From Ascidia mentula (Eukaryota > Chordata > Ascidiacea > Phlebobranchia > Ascidiidae), in assembly GCA_947561715.1 (NCBI GenBank), contig OX387198.1, positions 1,798,001 to 1,862,000 on the forward strand: a DNA stretch of 64,000 nucleotides, read 5' to 3'. The translations under genes were made by a program, and so were the position numbers. Shown here piece after piece: positions 1 through 11,936 of the stretch (positions are counted from its first letter, which is position 1; each line of letters starts with the position of its first letter). The notes under the pieces are model-generated. The model searched no databases. It was not told the DNA's origin and saw only the letters and a list, made by a program, of their open reading frames with translations.

Positions 1-3000
1 CAGTCGAACCTTCAACCTCCACATCCTCTGGAATCTTAAACTGGAGAACTGAAAATGCGACTTGGTTTGCTCCGTTTGTTTCCAACGCTAAGTCGAAGCG
101 AGTTGAACCAAGCAAGATATTGGCAGTGAGTTGAGTCTGGGGATCATTCAATGTCGTATGATTGAAGTAAAGTTGGGCATTACCATTGTGGAAAGTCATT
201 TTGATTGTAGATTTTGAGCTTCGGGTGATATTCTCGATAAGCTGGTCCATATGTATCAAATCTTTCGGGCTCGCAGGATTCATGTCCTTTACATTAGCAT
301 GCAAACCTGCGCGTAAGTGTTTTGAATTTCGATAAAATGTTTAATTTTGATCATTTCTCAACAAAAAAAGTCTTTGTTTCGAACATCGCATGCTGTATGA
401 GAAAACAAGTCGGCAAAACTTTCTATTCTTTGTTTTCCTGGACTTAAGCTTACTATCAACAAGTTCATTCCAGGTGTTGCTTGTAGTTAGCGTGGTCGGC
501 AGTTGATTGGTTGTTGGGCTGGTTGAAATGTTTTGTTCGTTGCTGCTTTGTGATGCCGGTGTTTGTTTTTCTGGATTAGTGGATATCGTTGCCGCTTGTT
601 GAACGGTAGTGAAGATTGTTGTTGGTTGGAAGGGTTTGGAATCTCCTGGAATTTTATAATCGCGGAACATTTTTTTTGCTTGTACCAATATTTCTAGCAT
701 AAATGTTTATTTACTTTCCCCTTTTTACTTAATCTTAGGATTTTTTATGGCAATGTATTCACTTACCGCAGTATATTGACAGATTAAGGCAGGTGTTTGG
801 TTTTAATATCACGTTTTCTGCATTTCCACCTGGATAACATTTTTTATAAATGATTCTGCATACATTTTCATTCAAACAAATTATTGCAACGAGGTGTGCA
901 GAAAGTGCCTCCTCTAAAGTTTTTTGATTATTTTTTTTCAGAAACTCACGTACATTTTTCGTATCCTACTACGTTGAATTGAAAAGAGGAGCCATAAATA
1001 AGTGATGGTTCTGGTCCTGCGCAAAACTTATGTTGGTAAAAAAATACCTCACTCAAAGCAAATGTAGTTGTTTAAACATATGGTTGTCCGGTTTTCCAGC
1101 AACGAATATTAAAAGGATATGACACATTTTACCTGGTTCAAGGAATTGAATCCTGTCAAAAAAAGGTGACGTATCGATTGACGTCATTCAGCACTCAGAT
1201 CCGTTGCAAGTTATTTCTAAAGATTAATGTAATGAACTTTGTAAGTTATAGCAAAAAACTGCAAAACAGGAATTTTTTTCACTACGCAGTATTAAAACAT
1301 TTTAATCATTTGGTGCATGAACAAGGTTCGCTGATATCCATTTATGTTTAAAAAAAAATAAATAAAAATTTTGTTTAATTTTTAGGAAACGAACCTTTAA
1401 GATTAATTGAACCCACCATCACATTTGAGCCCAAATCTGCAAATAAAAACAATCAAAATGTTAGTTAATGAAAGCAGCAAAAGTATGAATATCTTCGCGA
1501 CAGAGGAAAATGTAAAGCGTATTATCATGCTATTAACAGGTTTCTAAAAGTCATAAGCGTAAACAGAAACGCAGTATCTTTTGTTTGTAAAAACGCAGTC
1601 TCTAAACAGGATCAACTTTCGTTAAAAATTATCTTTCATATTAATTTAAGAGATAACCTACATGATCCATCCGATCCAAAGTAAACTGGTTGTGATCGCT
1701 GGACCGGAGCAAAAACTACAACAGAAAAAAATTTTGATGTACTTTAGTCAATCGTAATTCTACAACGAATGAAGACGGAGGGTTGGATTAAATTGACGAC
1801 TAACACATATCTTAAATTATGCGATAAATTGTTTGTCATTGTTAGCTACAGATACGTATAAAATCTTATCGGTGCATCCTGTTATTTACTAATTTTTCTT
1901 GTGCTTCTACGTGTTTTTTTGTTGTCGTGTGTTTCTGTGTGTTTTTGATGTTGTACGTCTCTGACGCGCGATTTTACAAGAACCGTTACCCCTTAAAGAG
2001 TTGAAAGTTTCACAAAAATTATTTTATTTAATACAAGATACAGATGTAGTTAGGTAAAAAAAACTTATTTGTCAAATACTTTCAGCGTTTTGTTTGTGAA
2101 CATGGACATAGAAAGAAGCAGACTATTCGCTTTGGCTTTTCTGTACACCCAAGTTTGCCAAAAACTTATTACAACGAGCTATGCCACTTACCGCATAATT
2201 GTAATCCGTAGTTGCACAGAAATGTGACACAGTCACGAGGTCCACGATCTGAACCAAAATATTTTATGTTGCTTCAGAATTTTTTTTTTTTTACCACACC
2301 TGGCGATTTTGCTAATGGCCGCAATTTTAGTGATTTTTTCAACGTGTCAATTTGCTAGTTCCAAGAATATGAAGTTATTTTCAGAAGCGATAAAAAGTGG
2401 TGACACTTGTTTAAGATAAACGTCACAAACAAGCATTAAACGTCTCAAACAAGCATTGAACGTCACAAACAAGCATTGAACGTCACAAACAAGCATTGAA
2501 CGTCTCAAACAAGCATTGAACGTCTCAAACAAGCATTGAACGTCTCAAACAAGCATTGAACGTCACAAACAAGCATTGAACGTCACAAACAAGCATTGAA
2601 CGTCTCAAACAAGCATTGAACGTCTCAAACAAGCATTGAACGTCTCAAACAAGCATTGAACGTCTCAAACAAGCATTGAACGTCTCAAACAAGCATTGAA
2701 CGTCTCAAACAAGCATTGAACGTCTCAAACAAGCATTGAACGTCTCAAACAAGCATTGAACGTCTCAAACAAGCATTGAACGTCACAAACAAGCATTGAA
2801 CGTCACAAACAAGCATTGAACGTCTCAAACAAGCATTGAACGTCTCAAACAAGCATTGAACGTCTCAAACAAGCATTGAACGTCTCAAACAAGCATTGAA
2901 CGTCACAAACAAGCATTGAACGTCTCAAACAAGCATTGAACGTCTCAAACAAGCATTGAACGTCACAAACAAGCATTGAACGTCACAAACAAGCATTGAA

Positions 3001-4301
3001 CGTCTCAAACAAGCATTGAACGTCTCAAACAAGCATTGAACGTCTCAAACAAGCATTGAACGTCTCAAACAAGCATTGAACGTCACAAACAAGCATTGAA
3101 CGTCTCAAACAAGCATTGAACGTCTCAAACAAGCATTGAACGTCTCAAACAAGCATTGAACGTCTCAAACAAGCATTGAACGTCACAAACAAGCATTGAA
3201 CGTCACAAACAAGCATTGAACGTCACAAACAAGCATTGAACGTCTCAAACAAGCATTGAACGTCTCAAACAAGCATTGAACGTCACAAACAAGCATTGAA
3301 CGTCACAAACAAGCATTGAACGTCTCAAACAAGCATTGAACGTCTCAAACAAGCATTGAACGTCTCAAACAAGCATTGAACGTCTCAAACAAGCATTGAA
3401 CGTCTCAAACAAGCATTGAACGTCTCAAACAAGCATTGAACGTCTCAAACAAGCATTGAACGTCTCAAACAAGCATTGAACGTCACAAACAAGCATTGAA
3501 CGTCACAAACAAGCATTGAACGTCTCAAACAAGCATTGAACGTCTCAAACAAGCATTGAACGTCACAAACAAGCATTGAACGTCTCAAACAAGCATTGAA
3601 CGTCACAAACAAGCATTAAACGTCTCAAACAAGCATTGAACGTCACAAACAAGCATTGAACGTCTCAAACAAGCATTGAACGTCTCAAACAAGCATTGAA
3701 CGTCTCAAACAAGCATTGAACGTCTCAAACAAGCATTGAACGTCACAAACAAGCATTAAACGTCTCAAACAAGCATTGAACGTCACAAACAAGCATTGAA
3801 CGTCACAAACAAGCATTGAACGTCTCAAACAAGCATTGAACGTCTCAAACAAGCATTGAACGTCTCAAACAAGCATTGAACGTCACAAACAAGCATTGAA
3901 CGTCTCAAACAAGCATTGAACGTCTCAAACAAGCATTGAACGTCACAAACAAGCATTGAACGTCACAAACAAGCATTGAACGTCACAAACAAGCATTGAA
4001 CGTCTCAAACAAGCATTGAACGTCACAAACAAGCATTGAACGTCTCAAACAAGCATTGAACGTCTCAAACAAGCATTGAACGTCACAAACAAGCATTGAA
4101 CGTCACAAACAAGCATTGAACGTCACAAACAAGCATTGAACGTCACAAACAAGTCGTATTTAGCTCACCACAATACTCAGAACGATCCATCTGAAAAGTA
4201 GCTGTGAAAAGTACCAGCAGAAATGACATCACTGCAATGTGACGAGCCTTAGTAACGTCACGGGACCGGTTAAACAGCAAAACTAAAACTCGAAACTTCA
4301 T
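1..4301 (-). CDS. Secreted or membrane-anchored mucin-stalk protein, 3' end beyond the window
   Basis: I model eight exons: 4169-4301, 2192-2248, 1662-1715, 1395-1436, 950-1016, 767-855, 454-693 and 1-306 (open at the edge). All junctions agree in phase and most introns are phase 1. The first exon gives a start (MKFRVL) and a hydrophobic signal-like stretch (MSFLLVLFTATFQ). Short cysteine-bearing exons follow (motifs DCVTFLC, LNLSIYC), then a Ser/Thr/Pro-rich mucin-like stalk (exon 454-693). The last exon is about 100 residues with Asn-x-Ser/Thr sites (ENITRS, FNHTT). A small N-terminal domain, a mucin stalk and then a folded domain is how many adhesion receptors are built, so a GAIN-like domain and membrane part may lie off the left edge; that is inference. 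I recognise no named family. The gene at 5718-6354 is a close paralog of its first three exons. The small exons are the least certain. Confidence 0.68.
2421..4153. repeat. 20-bp minisatellite, 86 full copies plus a 13-bp partial copy
   Basis: The unit CGTCTCAAACAAGCATTGAA repeats head to tail with no insertion or deletion I can see; the register stays exactly 20 bp throughout. Nearly all variation is at unit base 5 (T or A), and three units end in TTAAA instead of TTGAA. The array lies in intron 1 of the flanking minus-strand gene, between exons 4169-4301 and 2192-2248. Units are directly adjacent with no spacers, so it is not a CRISPR array. Because 20 is not a multiple of 3 and stops recur, it does not encode a repeat protein. 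Confidence 0.99.
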
Positions 4302-5717
4302 TTTTTGTGTTTTCCAATTTTTTTTGTGCAGATGTTAGCGATGAACTGTGTCTTTTTTTGTCAATTGAATGATTTTAAATATGCCTAACGAATCTTAAAA
4401 ATGAAAGATGGTGACTTACAAAACCAAAAACAATTATTCACAAACTTTGCGTAGTGCAATTTCCTAGTCTTACTGGTAGTACCAATTGCCAATCGACTCC
4501 ACATCAATCTACGACACCTATCCAGAACTTCCCCTTCAAACAGACATGCAACGCATTTATACAGCGCTGTGAAACTGGTGGAAAAAGGTTGTGGCGATGA
4601 GGAAAAAATGGAGATTTGGAGATTGCATCAAAACAAACTGTGACGTCATTACTGGAAATGTGTGAATGTAAATATGCTCACCTGCGCCACTCAGTGTGTG
4701 AAATTGTGTCTTCACATTGGGGAATAAATGTTGCTATGTCTTTTAATCGAATATACTGAAATAGTACAGAATAAACTGCTACTATAGAAACTAAAATGCA
4801 CCTACCGATTGCAAAGTGTTAAATTTTTGCTTTTTGCTTTGTAATGAATTGGAAGAGAAAAAGCTAGGGGACCATGTCACACGAAATTAAAATGCGCATT
4901 CGCAAATGCAATTTGTGGTGCAGGCGTTTTGCGTCGGTATTGTTTCAAAAAGAATGGGTTTTTTTACCATGACAAGACTTTACGGTTATATTCGTCGCCA
5001 TGACGGGTGTCATTATTTTTGTGCTAAAAATGTTTGGAAACTAGAAATGAAGTCAACGCATCAATAGATTTTCCCCCCAAAAAATCATTTCTGGCCAAGT
5101 TTACCTACGTTTTTAAACCCTTTAACTGCCACGGGCCGCATCTCTGCCCAAAACAGGAGGATATTCCCTAAAATTATATCTCCCGTTGTAAAAATATGTA
5201 TATTCGCATTAAAATTTTTCGCGTAAATATTCACTTTTTGATGATGATTTATCATAAACAACAAACCAGCACAGCAGGTGGTCTGATTGCATGTCTCAAC
5301 AAATGGCCGATTATCCGTTGGGAGTAGCGCGAAACGTTCTTCACACGAATTGTGCGCGAGGGTCTCAGCTTTCGATCGGCGGTTTCCGTTTCTCTCTATG
5401 ACGTCACAATGGCGAGATGTGCGCATGCAAATTTCGACTGGTGGGATTGTAGTTTTTTGCGTACAAAACAACAAAATAGCAGGAAGAAATGTACATAACA
5501 TGAAATAAACATTATGAGGGTGCAGTATAAAAAAAAAATAAATAAATAAATAAATAAAAAATTTTTTTTTTACCAATGAAGCAAAAAAAACACCAATTTA
5601 CAAAAAAATTGGAAAACCTTTATTTCTTATAGTTACAGGTTTTTATTCTGGTTCCATAATACTAGTTTTGCTTTCCTGCCAATAGACAATTGAGTAATTC
5701 TTTCCTCTACATAACAA
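4302..5717. other. Intergenic, no gene recognised
   Basis: This stretch separates the two paralogous minus-strand genes. I see no exon with supported splice sites. At about 5100-5470 there is a more GC-rich patch (TTTAACTGCCACGGGC near 5115, then CGATCGGCGG and a TGACGTCA site near 5400) that could be an old transposon fragment or a promoter of unknown target. A minus-strand poly(A) signal AATAAA at 5619-5624 fits the end of the gene at 5718-6354. Confidence 0.5.
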
Positions 5718-6354
5718 TCACCAATGGTTTTCGAAAGGGTATATCCATATTCCTCCCGATCCGTAGTAAACTGGTTGTGATTGATTTCGAGGAGCGAAAA
5801 CTACAACACAGAAAATGTTATATGGCATAAATTTAACAACAACGTAACCAACAGAACTACATTAAACTAATCTTATCAAGAGCTTGAACCAAGCAATATC
5901 GTGTAGCCTATCTTTCCTTCAAATTTGCCAACATGTCGTCTTTAGATTTCTAATGATTGTTTTAGCTATTTTGTGTGGCTCTGGTTTTAGTTCTCTGTAA
6001 CACTGATGACATGCATAAACTATGTTACTTTTCCCACAAGGAAATGTTGTTTCACCTGAAGTTGAGTTGCACAAAAATATCACGCAATCCTTCGGCCCAC
6101 GATCTAATAATGGGAATAAGAATATTTGTATTATTCAGTTTTTTAAAAGTTATTTTAACGGGTTGTCACTAGCAACCAAATTGATGTCATATGTTTAACA
6201 GAAACGTCACAATCAAACATTACTCGTCACAACCACACACGAGAATATACTCACCACAATAGTCGACTGGGTCTAACTGATAAGTTGATGTGAACAACAC
6301 AATCAGAAATGACATCACTGCAATGTGACGTATTGTGGTGACGTCACGATGCAT
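5718..6354 (-). CDS. Short secreted paralog of the left-edge gene
   Basis: Three exons (6255-6354, 6056-6103, 5718-5800) join in phase 1 and end at a stop codon, giving about 76 residues from the start at 6354; an in-frame upstream ATG at 6429 is also possible. The product has a signal-like segment (MSFLIVLFTSTYQ), a cysteine motif (DCVIFLC) and an aromatic tail ending ENHW. Each exon aligns with exons 1-3 of the gene at 1-4301 (SFLLVLFTATFQ, GPRDCVTFLC, SQPVYFGS against SQPVYYGS). Here exon 3 reads through to a stop where the other gene splices onward. It is either a real short secreted form with a poly(A) signal at 5619-5624, or a 3'-truncated duplicate. No function is recognised. Confidence 0.6.
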
Positions 6355-7294
6355 ATTCAAAGTCAAATTGTGCCTAGGGGTTTTATTTTTTAGATGTTCT
6401 AAACATTTTAAATAAAAAATTTGCTTCAACGATAAATTGTATCTTTGGTCGGTAACGATTAAATAAAGTTATTTTTACAGAACACGTTATTTACAGATTA
6501 TATTGTGTACTAAGCAAAGATTCTTGATTTTGCTTCTAACCGGCAGCATTGATAATAATCGTCATCCGAAGGTTTCTTTTGGACAAACTTCTTTGTACAC
6601 AATATAATCTATGAAAGTTCCGTCGCCACAACACAACATCTGAAGTGTAGATCCCACACGTTGTAACATAATGTTATACGACTCACAACATTGTGGTAGG
6701 TAGGTAGAGGAGAGGTTGATATCATACGGAAAAGCGGCATAACAGAAGCCTACATCAAATATACTTTAATCTGAAGCAGGAAATGAGTGGGAATTAAGGT
6801 ACTCTGCAACTCCACACAGTGGCTAAAGGTAAACATTACTCGATAGCTTTTGGTATGCAGTTATGTATCAACATTTCTGCACCATAAAAGTTACAAAACA
6901 TGTTGCCGAAAATAGCTTATGGAAGTATCTGGGTCTCTGCACCAAAGTTTTGTACGCTTCCCAGTCAAAGTAGGTTATTTTCATACATTTGTACAAATCA
7001 GTTTCAGACATGCGTTTTAAATAAACGTTACCACCCTCAAATTAGTGTTTTCTTCCTTTTGGTCATTTTAAAGCTGCGCTGTGACCTAACTTATTGTTTG
7101 CACTTCATATGAAATAATGCAGCCATCGAGTATTTAAGGTTTTGTTTAGTGGGAGGAAAGAAAGTAAGATTTATTGCAAAGTTTACATAAAAGGAAAAAA
7201 TCTGAAATAGGAAAAAAGGACTAGAACGTCAATAAATACAACAACAAAACAAGTCTTGTCACAGAAACCAGAACCAAAAATTAACGATTCGCTG
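6355..7294. other. Intergenic, no gene recognised
   Basis: Apart from the inverted repeat at 6495-6610 I see nothing. The right part is probably the 3' UTR of the SUMO protease gene that ends at 7295. Confidence 0.5.
6495..6610. repeat. 16-bp perfect inverted repeat pair
   Basis: AGATTATATTGTGTAC at 6495-6510 is matched by its exact reverse complement at 6595-6610, with 84 bp between. The ends are short and I see no clear target duplication, so this may be a small MITE-like remnant or a cruciform-forming sequence. Confidence 0.6.
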
Positions 7295-9785
7295 CTACTT
7301 GTCCAACTCGTCCTTAATCAATTCCTTCCTAATCCAGCTCCGGAATGACGTAACCTGACTTGGATGGAATTGAGTGGAGAGGTTGAAGAGGATGAGTCGG
7401 GCGTACATGCAAATGTACACTCCACAATCGTATGCGTTTCCTTGCTGTGGAAGATTCTGTGCATACATAACACTATTGTCATAAACGTTGAATTGACTTT
7501 AATTGAATAGTAACATTTTTTTATGACAATAACAACTGGTGATAAATAAAATGCAGTAAAAGATTTATTGTTTATTGGGAATGTTCAGGAACAAAAACAA
7601 ATCTACACATAGAGATCTCTAGATTACTTCTTATACAAAACACAAGGATTCCTAAAGCTTGTGAGTCTAGATTTGAAAAATTAAGACCATGAGAACACAA
7701 GATACTACATGGTATATGTTGAAAAACAGATATATAAACAATATTATTTCCAGATGCAAGCATGACAATATCTTTGAGTGACAGAGCAATGCAGTTACAA
7801 ATTTGCAATCCTAACGCAGTTTATTTAGTAGAGGTTAAAAATATTAATTTACAGGCAACATTTCAAAGTATTGTAAGTTTTACATACTTTTGAAAGCATG
7901 AGACTCCAGTCTGCAGTTTGCTTTGTTTCTTCATTAAACTTTACATTTAAATAACTTAATACAATCTGAAATTGAAAATAAAGTCTTTAAATTTAATGCA
8001 AATTTGATAAAAACTGACCATTAACATTTGCATAAATGAGAAATTTTATGTTTAAGAACACAACAGATAGAGCAACTCACAGTGGCACATTCGATTTCCT
8101 TTTGGCTAGGTGTCATTGAGTTGTAAATATCCACAGTGCGTCGCGTGATAACAGCACAAAGCAAACTCCAGTGTGAACTAATGCACACGGGTATGATCAA
8201 GTAGGTTTTTTCATGCCACTTGTTCGGCAAACTGGGATTTCCCTTTCTCCTGAGCTCCTCGTAGAAGAAACTGCTTAAAGTGCAGGCACTTGGTGTTGAT
8301 CGTGCGAGAAGTTCAAAGTATTTGTTGATGATGACATCGTTTAGCCATTCTCCTGGCTCCAGGGTAGCCAGGTCTCGTGACTTAAGACCAGGTTGGATTT
8401 CTTCCGTCTCTGTTTCAGGTTTATTATACTGCAACTTGGCAAGCTGAAGGCACCTTGAAATGTCATCCAATCTGCAATGCACATACCATGGGAAGTTAAA
8501 AACACAAAACTTACCAGTTTTTAGTTCTCCAGTTAAAAACACTACTTAATTCTTATAACAAAATGCTGGACCATATTGCACAAAAACGTTTTTAATTATA
8601 AACAGACCATGACTCAATTGTAATACCTATCAGTAAAATCTATGTGGTATAAATTCCTCATGCGATTCGCAACTTGGTTTGAAGTAAGACTCTCCACCGT
8701 CTGCCTTTTGTTCAATGCAACATTTGATACAATATCTGTCACACAAAAACAATTTGTACAATAATACGGTTAAGGACAAGAACGTAAATCGCATGTGCAC
8801 AACTTATTTTTGAGTATGTCCAAACACACATAATACATAAACCACAATACAAACTTTTATCAACTATAAAATGTTTCAAAAAACTACCAGTATCTACAAC
8901 TAAATATATCATTAAACAATGGAAATACATATATATATATCCATAATCTACACAGCTATGTGATTAAGAAACTGAGGATGCCCGTCCAGGCGAAATCGAT
9001 TTTTCACGATTACTAATAAATCAGCTGACTGCAATTTAAAACTTTTGTTAGTTTCACCTAATACTTACAGCTATGTGAACATTATGGTTTGGATATATAG
9101 ATTACCGGAATAATAGAAACCTTACTTTGTACGACTTGTTTTATGTCCTGATATGATATCACTACGTCCGGGTGAACTTTTGTGAGAACAATTAGGTCTT
9201 CTTCCTCACTTTCTTTAAACCTATCTCTGAGACACTTAAACGTCCTCATGAATTCAGATTCATTATTTTCATCATTTTCTTTAGAATGAGAAGATGAAGC
9301 TGATGGCGATTGTTTTGAATTTGAGGCCTTTGCTTCCTCCGGGTAACAGGAAGATTTGGAAGGTTGCTTTTTTGTTGTTGTTGCTTTTTCAACAGTTGAT
9401 GGATCCTCTTCAGAGCTGGTGGAGGTAATAGTGTGTACATGTGGGTGGTCACCCGATTGCCTGTTGCTTCTTAGTGGTTTGGGTGGTATGTATGAAACAC
9501 AGTCGACATATTCATCTCCACTTTCGTCGGTCACTGTAATTAAATGGGGACTAACATCGATTTTTGTTGACACATCAGAAGCTGAATTTCTTCCATTGGA
9601 GTCAGCCAAGGTTTCACTTGGAGATAAAATTGGTATTTTTCTTCGCCGGTACTTTTTGCAAGTCAATTTCTTTGGTGATGGCACAAATTGAACGTCATCG
9701 TCTGATGAAATGTCTCCAGAAGCTTGGTGTAGGGGTCGACGGCCAGTTATACGAGCGCATGACATAACAGACATGCACATTTGCC
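7295..9785 (-). CDS. SENP/ULP1-type SUMO protease (peptidase C48), 5' end unresolved
   Basis: Five phase-consistent exons: 9126-9785, 8627-8735, 8081-8471, 7888-7965 and 7295-7456 (stop at 7295). The C-terminal half is a complete C48 cysteine protease domain: entry motif LEPGEWLNDVIINKYFELL, catalytic His in SSHWSLL, Asp in VDIYNSM, and the Gln/Cys motif PQQGNAYDCGVYICM. Such enzymes process SUMO precursors and remove SUMO from proteins, mostly in the nucleus. The 660-nt exon encodes a low-complexity acidic and Ser-rich N-terminal part with several hydrophobic-acidic patches that look like SUMO-interacting motifs (DVQFVPS, LITVTDESGDE, EEDLIVL) and a basic KKYRRRK stretch. It is closest to the SENP1/2/5 style of active site. 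The start exon is not found: the exon at 9785 opens in phase 0, and a weak candidate upstream exon lies near 10747-10803. Confidence 0.92.
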
Positions 9786-11936
9786 CTACATGCAGTATTT
9801 TAAATGCAATTTACGTCTGTTTAAATACAAAAACGATCAGATGGTCAAATTTGCAAGAAAACAGTATGTCAACTATGAATGTAATAAAAAATTCTGTCTG
9901 ACTGGACATAAGAACTTGTGCTATATTTGCCTGCCAACAAAGTTTGTACTTATACACTTTGTCTTGCACAGCTAAAACAATCGGAGGTAATTATTACCTC
10001 ATCATACAAAGAAAAAAATCCCCATTTCTCGACCTAAATAACGGAGCAAACATAGGTACAAACTTTAACGTATCAAGGTAAAGTTTACAAGCTTCCTATC
10101 CCCAATTTGATCAAGATTATATTTTAGCAATAATTTCTGCTTTCGAATTTTTTTACCACATGCCCATGTGCAGACAAAGGCTTATGTCTACTGTACGAAT
10201 ATATTGCCGAAACAAATTTATTTGAAAGAAAAATAACTCAATAAATCAACAATTTGTCTAGTGGGGTAGACAACAAATCAAAAAAGGAACAAAAGTGTTT
10301 CTCATTCAAATAAGTTTATAAGTATGAATAAAAATAAAATAGTAAAACACAAGCACAGTGCTGGCAAAAGAACGTCTTACATACTAATATGTGGTTAAAT
10401 ACAACATTACCTATACATGGACTGGACACTTTCACATATATGACGACAAAAGTGAACCAACATTGAAAACACAACAAGAAAGCAAACATAAATGGTCACG
10501 AAAATCATACAAACTAAATGCAAAATACAGCATACAAATAAATTTAAACTGGTAGATGTTACTGACACAACACAAATACAGCAGAGGTACATGACATAAC
10601 CAACAATGTATAGTGCACAAACGACAAAACTAAACAAAAATTAGTTAGCCGGGGCCAGAGTCATTTGCTTGGATTGGTGTTCATTGTATTCTTCTTGTTG
10701 TGGTGCTGGGGACATTGTTGCAGAATCTGACTTGTCTGAAGTCTGGGTGTGATTGGATGTCAAGATAGGGCAGCATTATCGAAGAGTCACCCAAAGTTCT
10801 GAAAGTAATTTGAACATAAAAATTAACTGCAACATAACTTTAGGTCATCAAAAGTTATCTACAGAAAGAACCAATAATTATGAAACAAAAGGTTCACAGG
10901 CATTGCAGCCAATATAGATCAATAATTTTTTTCCAACAAGTCTGAACAAAATTTGAAGGCCGCATCTCTCAATTAAATCCTAAAAATTGAGTTTTAGAAG
11001 TCATTTGTTATTGTGCACCTGGTTACAGTTTCTCTTGTTTGCCAAAAACAATTGCCGGGTCTGATGACTCATGAAGGGGGTCTACTATTGCTGAACAGAA
11101 AAAAAATTTATTGCAGCTGCATTAAGACAGCACATTGGGGGGTTTTGCAAAGGCTAACTGCTAAATTGTCAGTCCTAGGGGGTGTACAAACAGCCCCGGT
11201 GGGGCCCCAAGACAATTACAAGACATCTAATTCTTCATGAATTGTGTAGAGGAGGGTTGGTGGCTTCACTTAATCGCAAATGGAGGTAACTTTCTGTGAT
11301 TCATTTTTTCACAAAACAAACCTACACTTTTTTCTGCTTTTTTTACCAAAATAATGGCCAACAGAGGGTCAAAATGCCCCCGGGGGAGCAGTTTAAGTAG
11401 TTATTTCCATTATAAATTTGGCCACAATTCCTTGCCAAGGGTCCGCACTAACAGAAAATCACAAATTGAACATACTTTCTGTGATTCATTTTTTCACAAA
11501 ATCAACCTCAATATTTGGGTACTTTTTCAGCTACATGTACAACAGCACCCTCTACCAATTTACTGCCTGACTAATAACCCTGAAAAACAAACTAAAACTG
11601 CCCCAAACACGCTGAAAATCGCCCTGGCAACAGCCTGTTCATCTGCGCTCATTCAACCAAACACTGGCGCCCATGCATGACCCATTGCATTGTTACACAC
11701 AATTTTACTCTGTTACGCAGGAGTTCGAGAAGGGCAATTCCCAACCGGGAAAGTCTTTTCCATAGAAATACAGAGATGCGGCCTGAAAAGACAACTTTAC
11801 TGGAATTTAATTTTTCAGATCTTGGTTTGGAATAAGTGAGGGTCTTGGCAGTTTGACAATCCTGCCTTGTCATGAGATAGTTATGACTTTCTGCGTTAAT
11901 AACGAGTATACAATTAAGCATTCAAGCCTCCATATA
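9786..11936. other. Intergenic or 5' region of the SUMO protease gene
   Basis: No firmly supported gene. A possible minus-strand coding exon at about 10747-10803 has a good acceptor (TTACTTTCAG), an ATG opening MLPYLDIQ, and a weak phase-0 donor (CAA/GTCAGA) that would fit the next exon at 9785. A 28-bp direct repeat (beginning ACTTTCTGTGATTC) occurs at 11289-11316 and 11474-11501, about 185 bp apart, and the flanks resemble each other loosely, suggesting an old local duplication. Confidence 0.4.

Noticed and set aside
2347..2532. Minus-strand reading frame through the repeat (FNACLRR pattern)
   Set aside because: It is only the array translated. Stops appear wherever T-variant units fall in that frame, and the array lies inside an intron.
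2421..4153. CRISPR array
   Set aside because: The 20-bp units are contiguous with no unique spacers, in a eukaryotic intron.
5085..5576. Minus-strand 163-codon reading frame
   Set aside because: Starts in poly-A/T, has no recognisable domain or splice context, and looks like a chance frame through a repeat-like patch.
1..6354. Ciona v-Themis self-sterility locus
   Set aside because: No fibrinogen-like domain is seen; nothing in the two genes supports it.
10407..10637. Hydrophobic minus-strand reading frame resembling membrane spans
   Set aside because: Cys/Val/Phe-rich composition from AT-rich DNA, two frames equally open, no homology or splice support.
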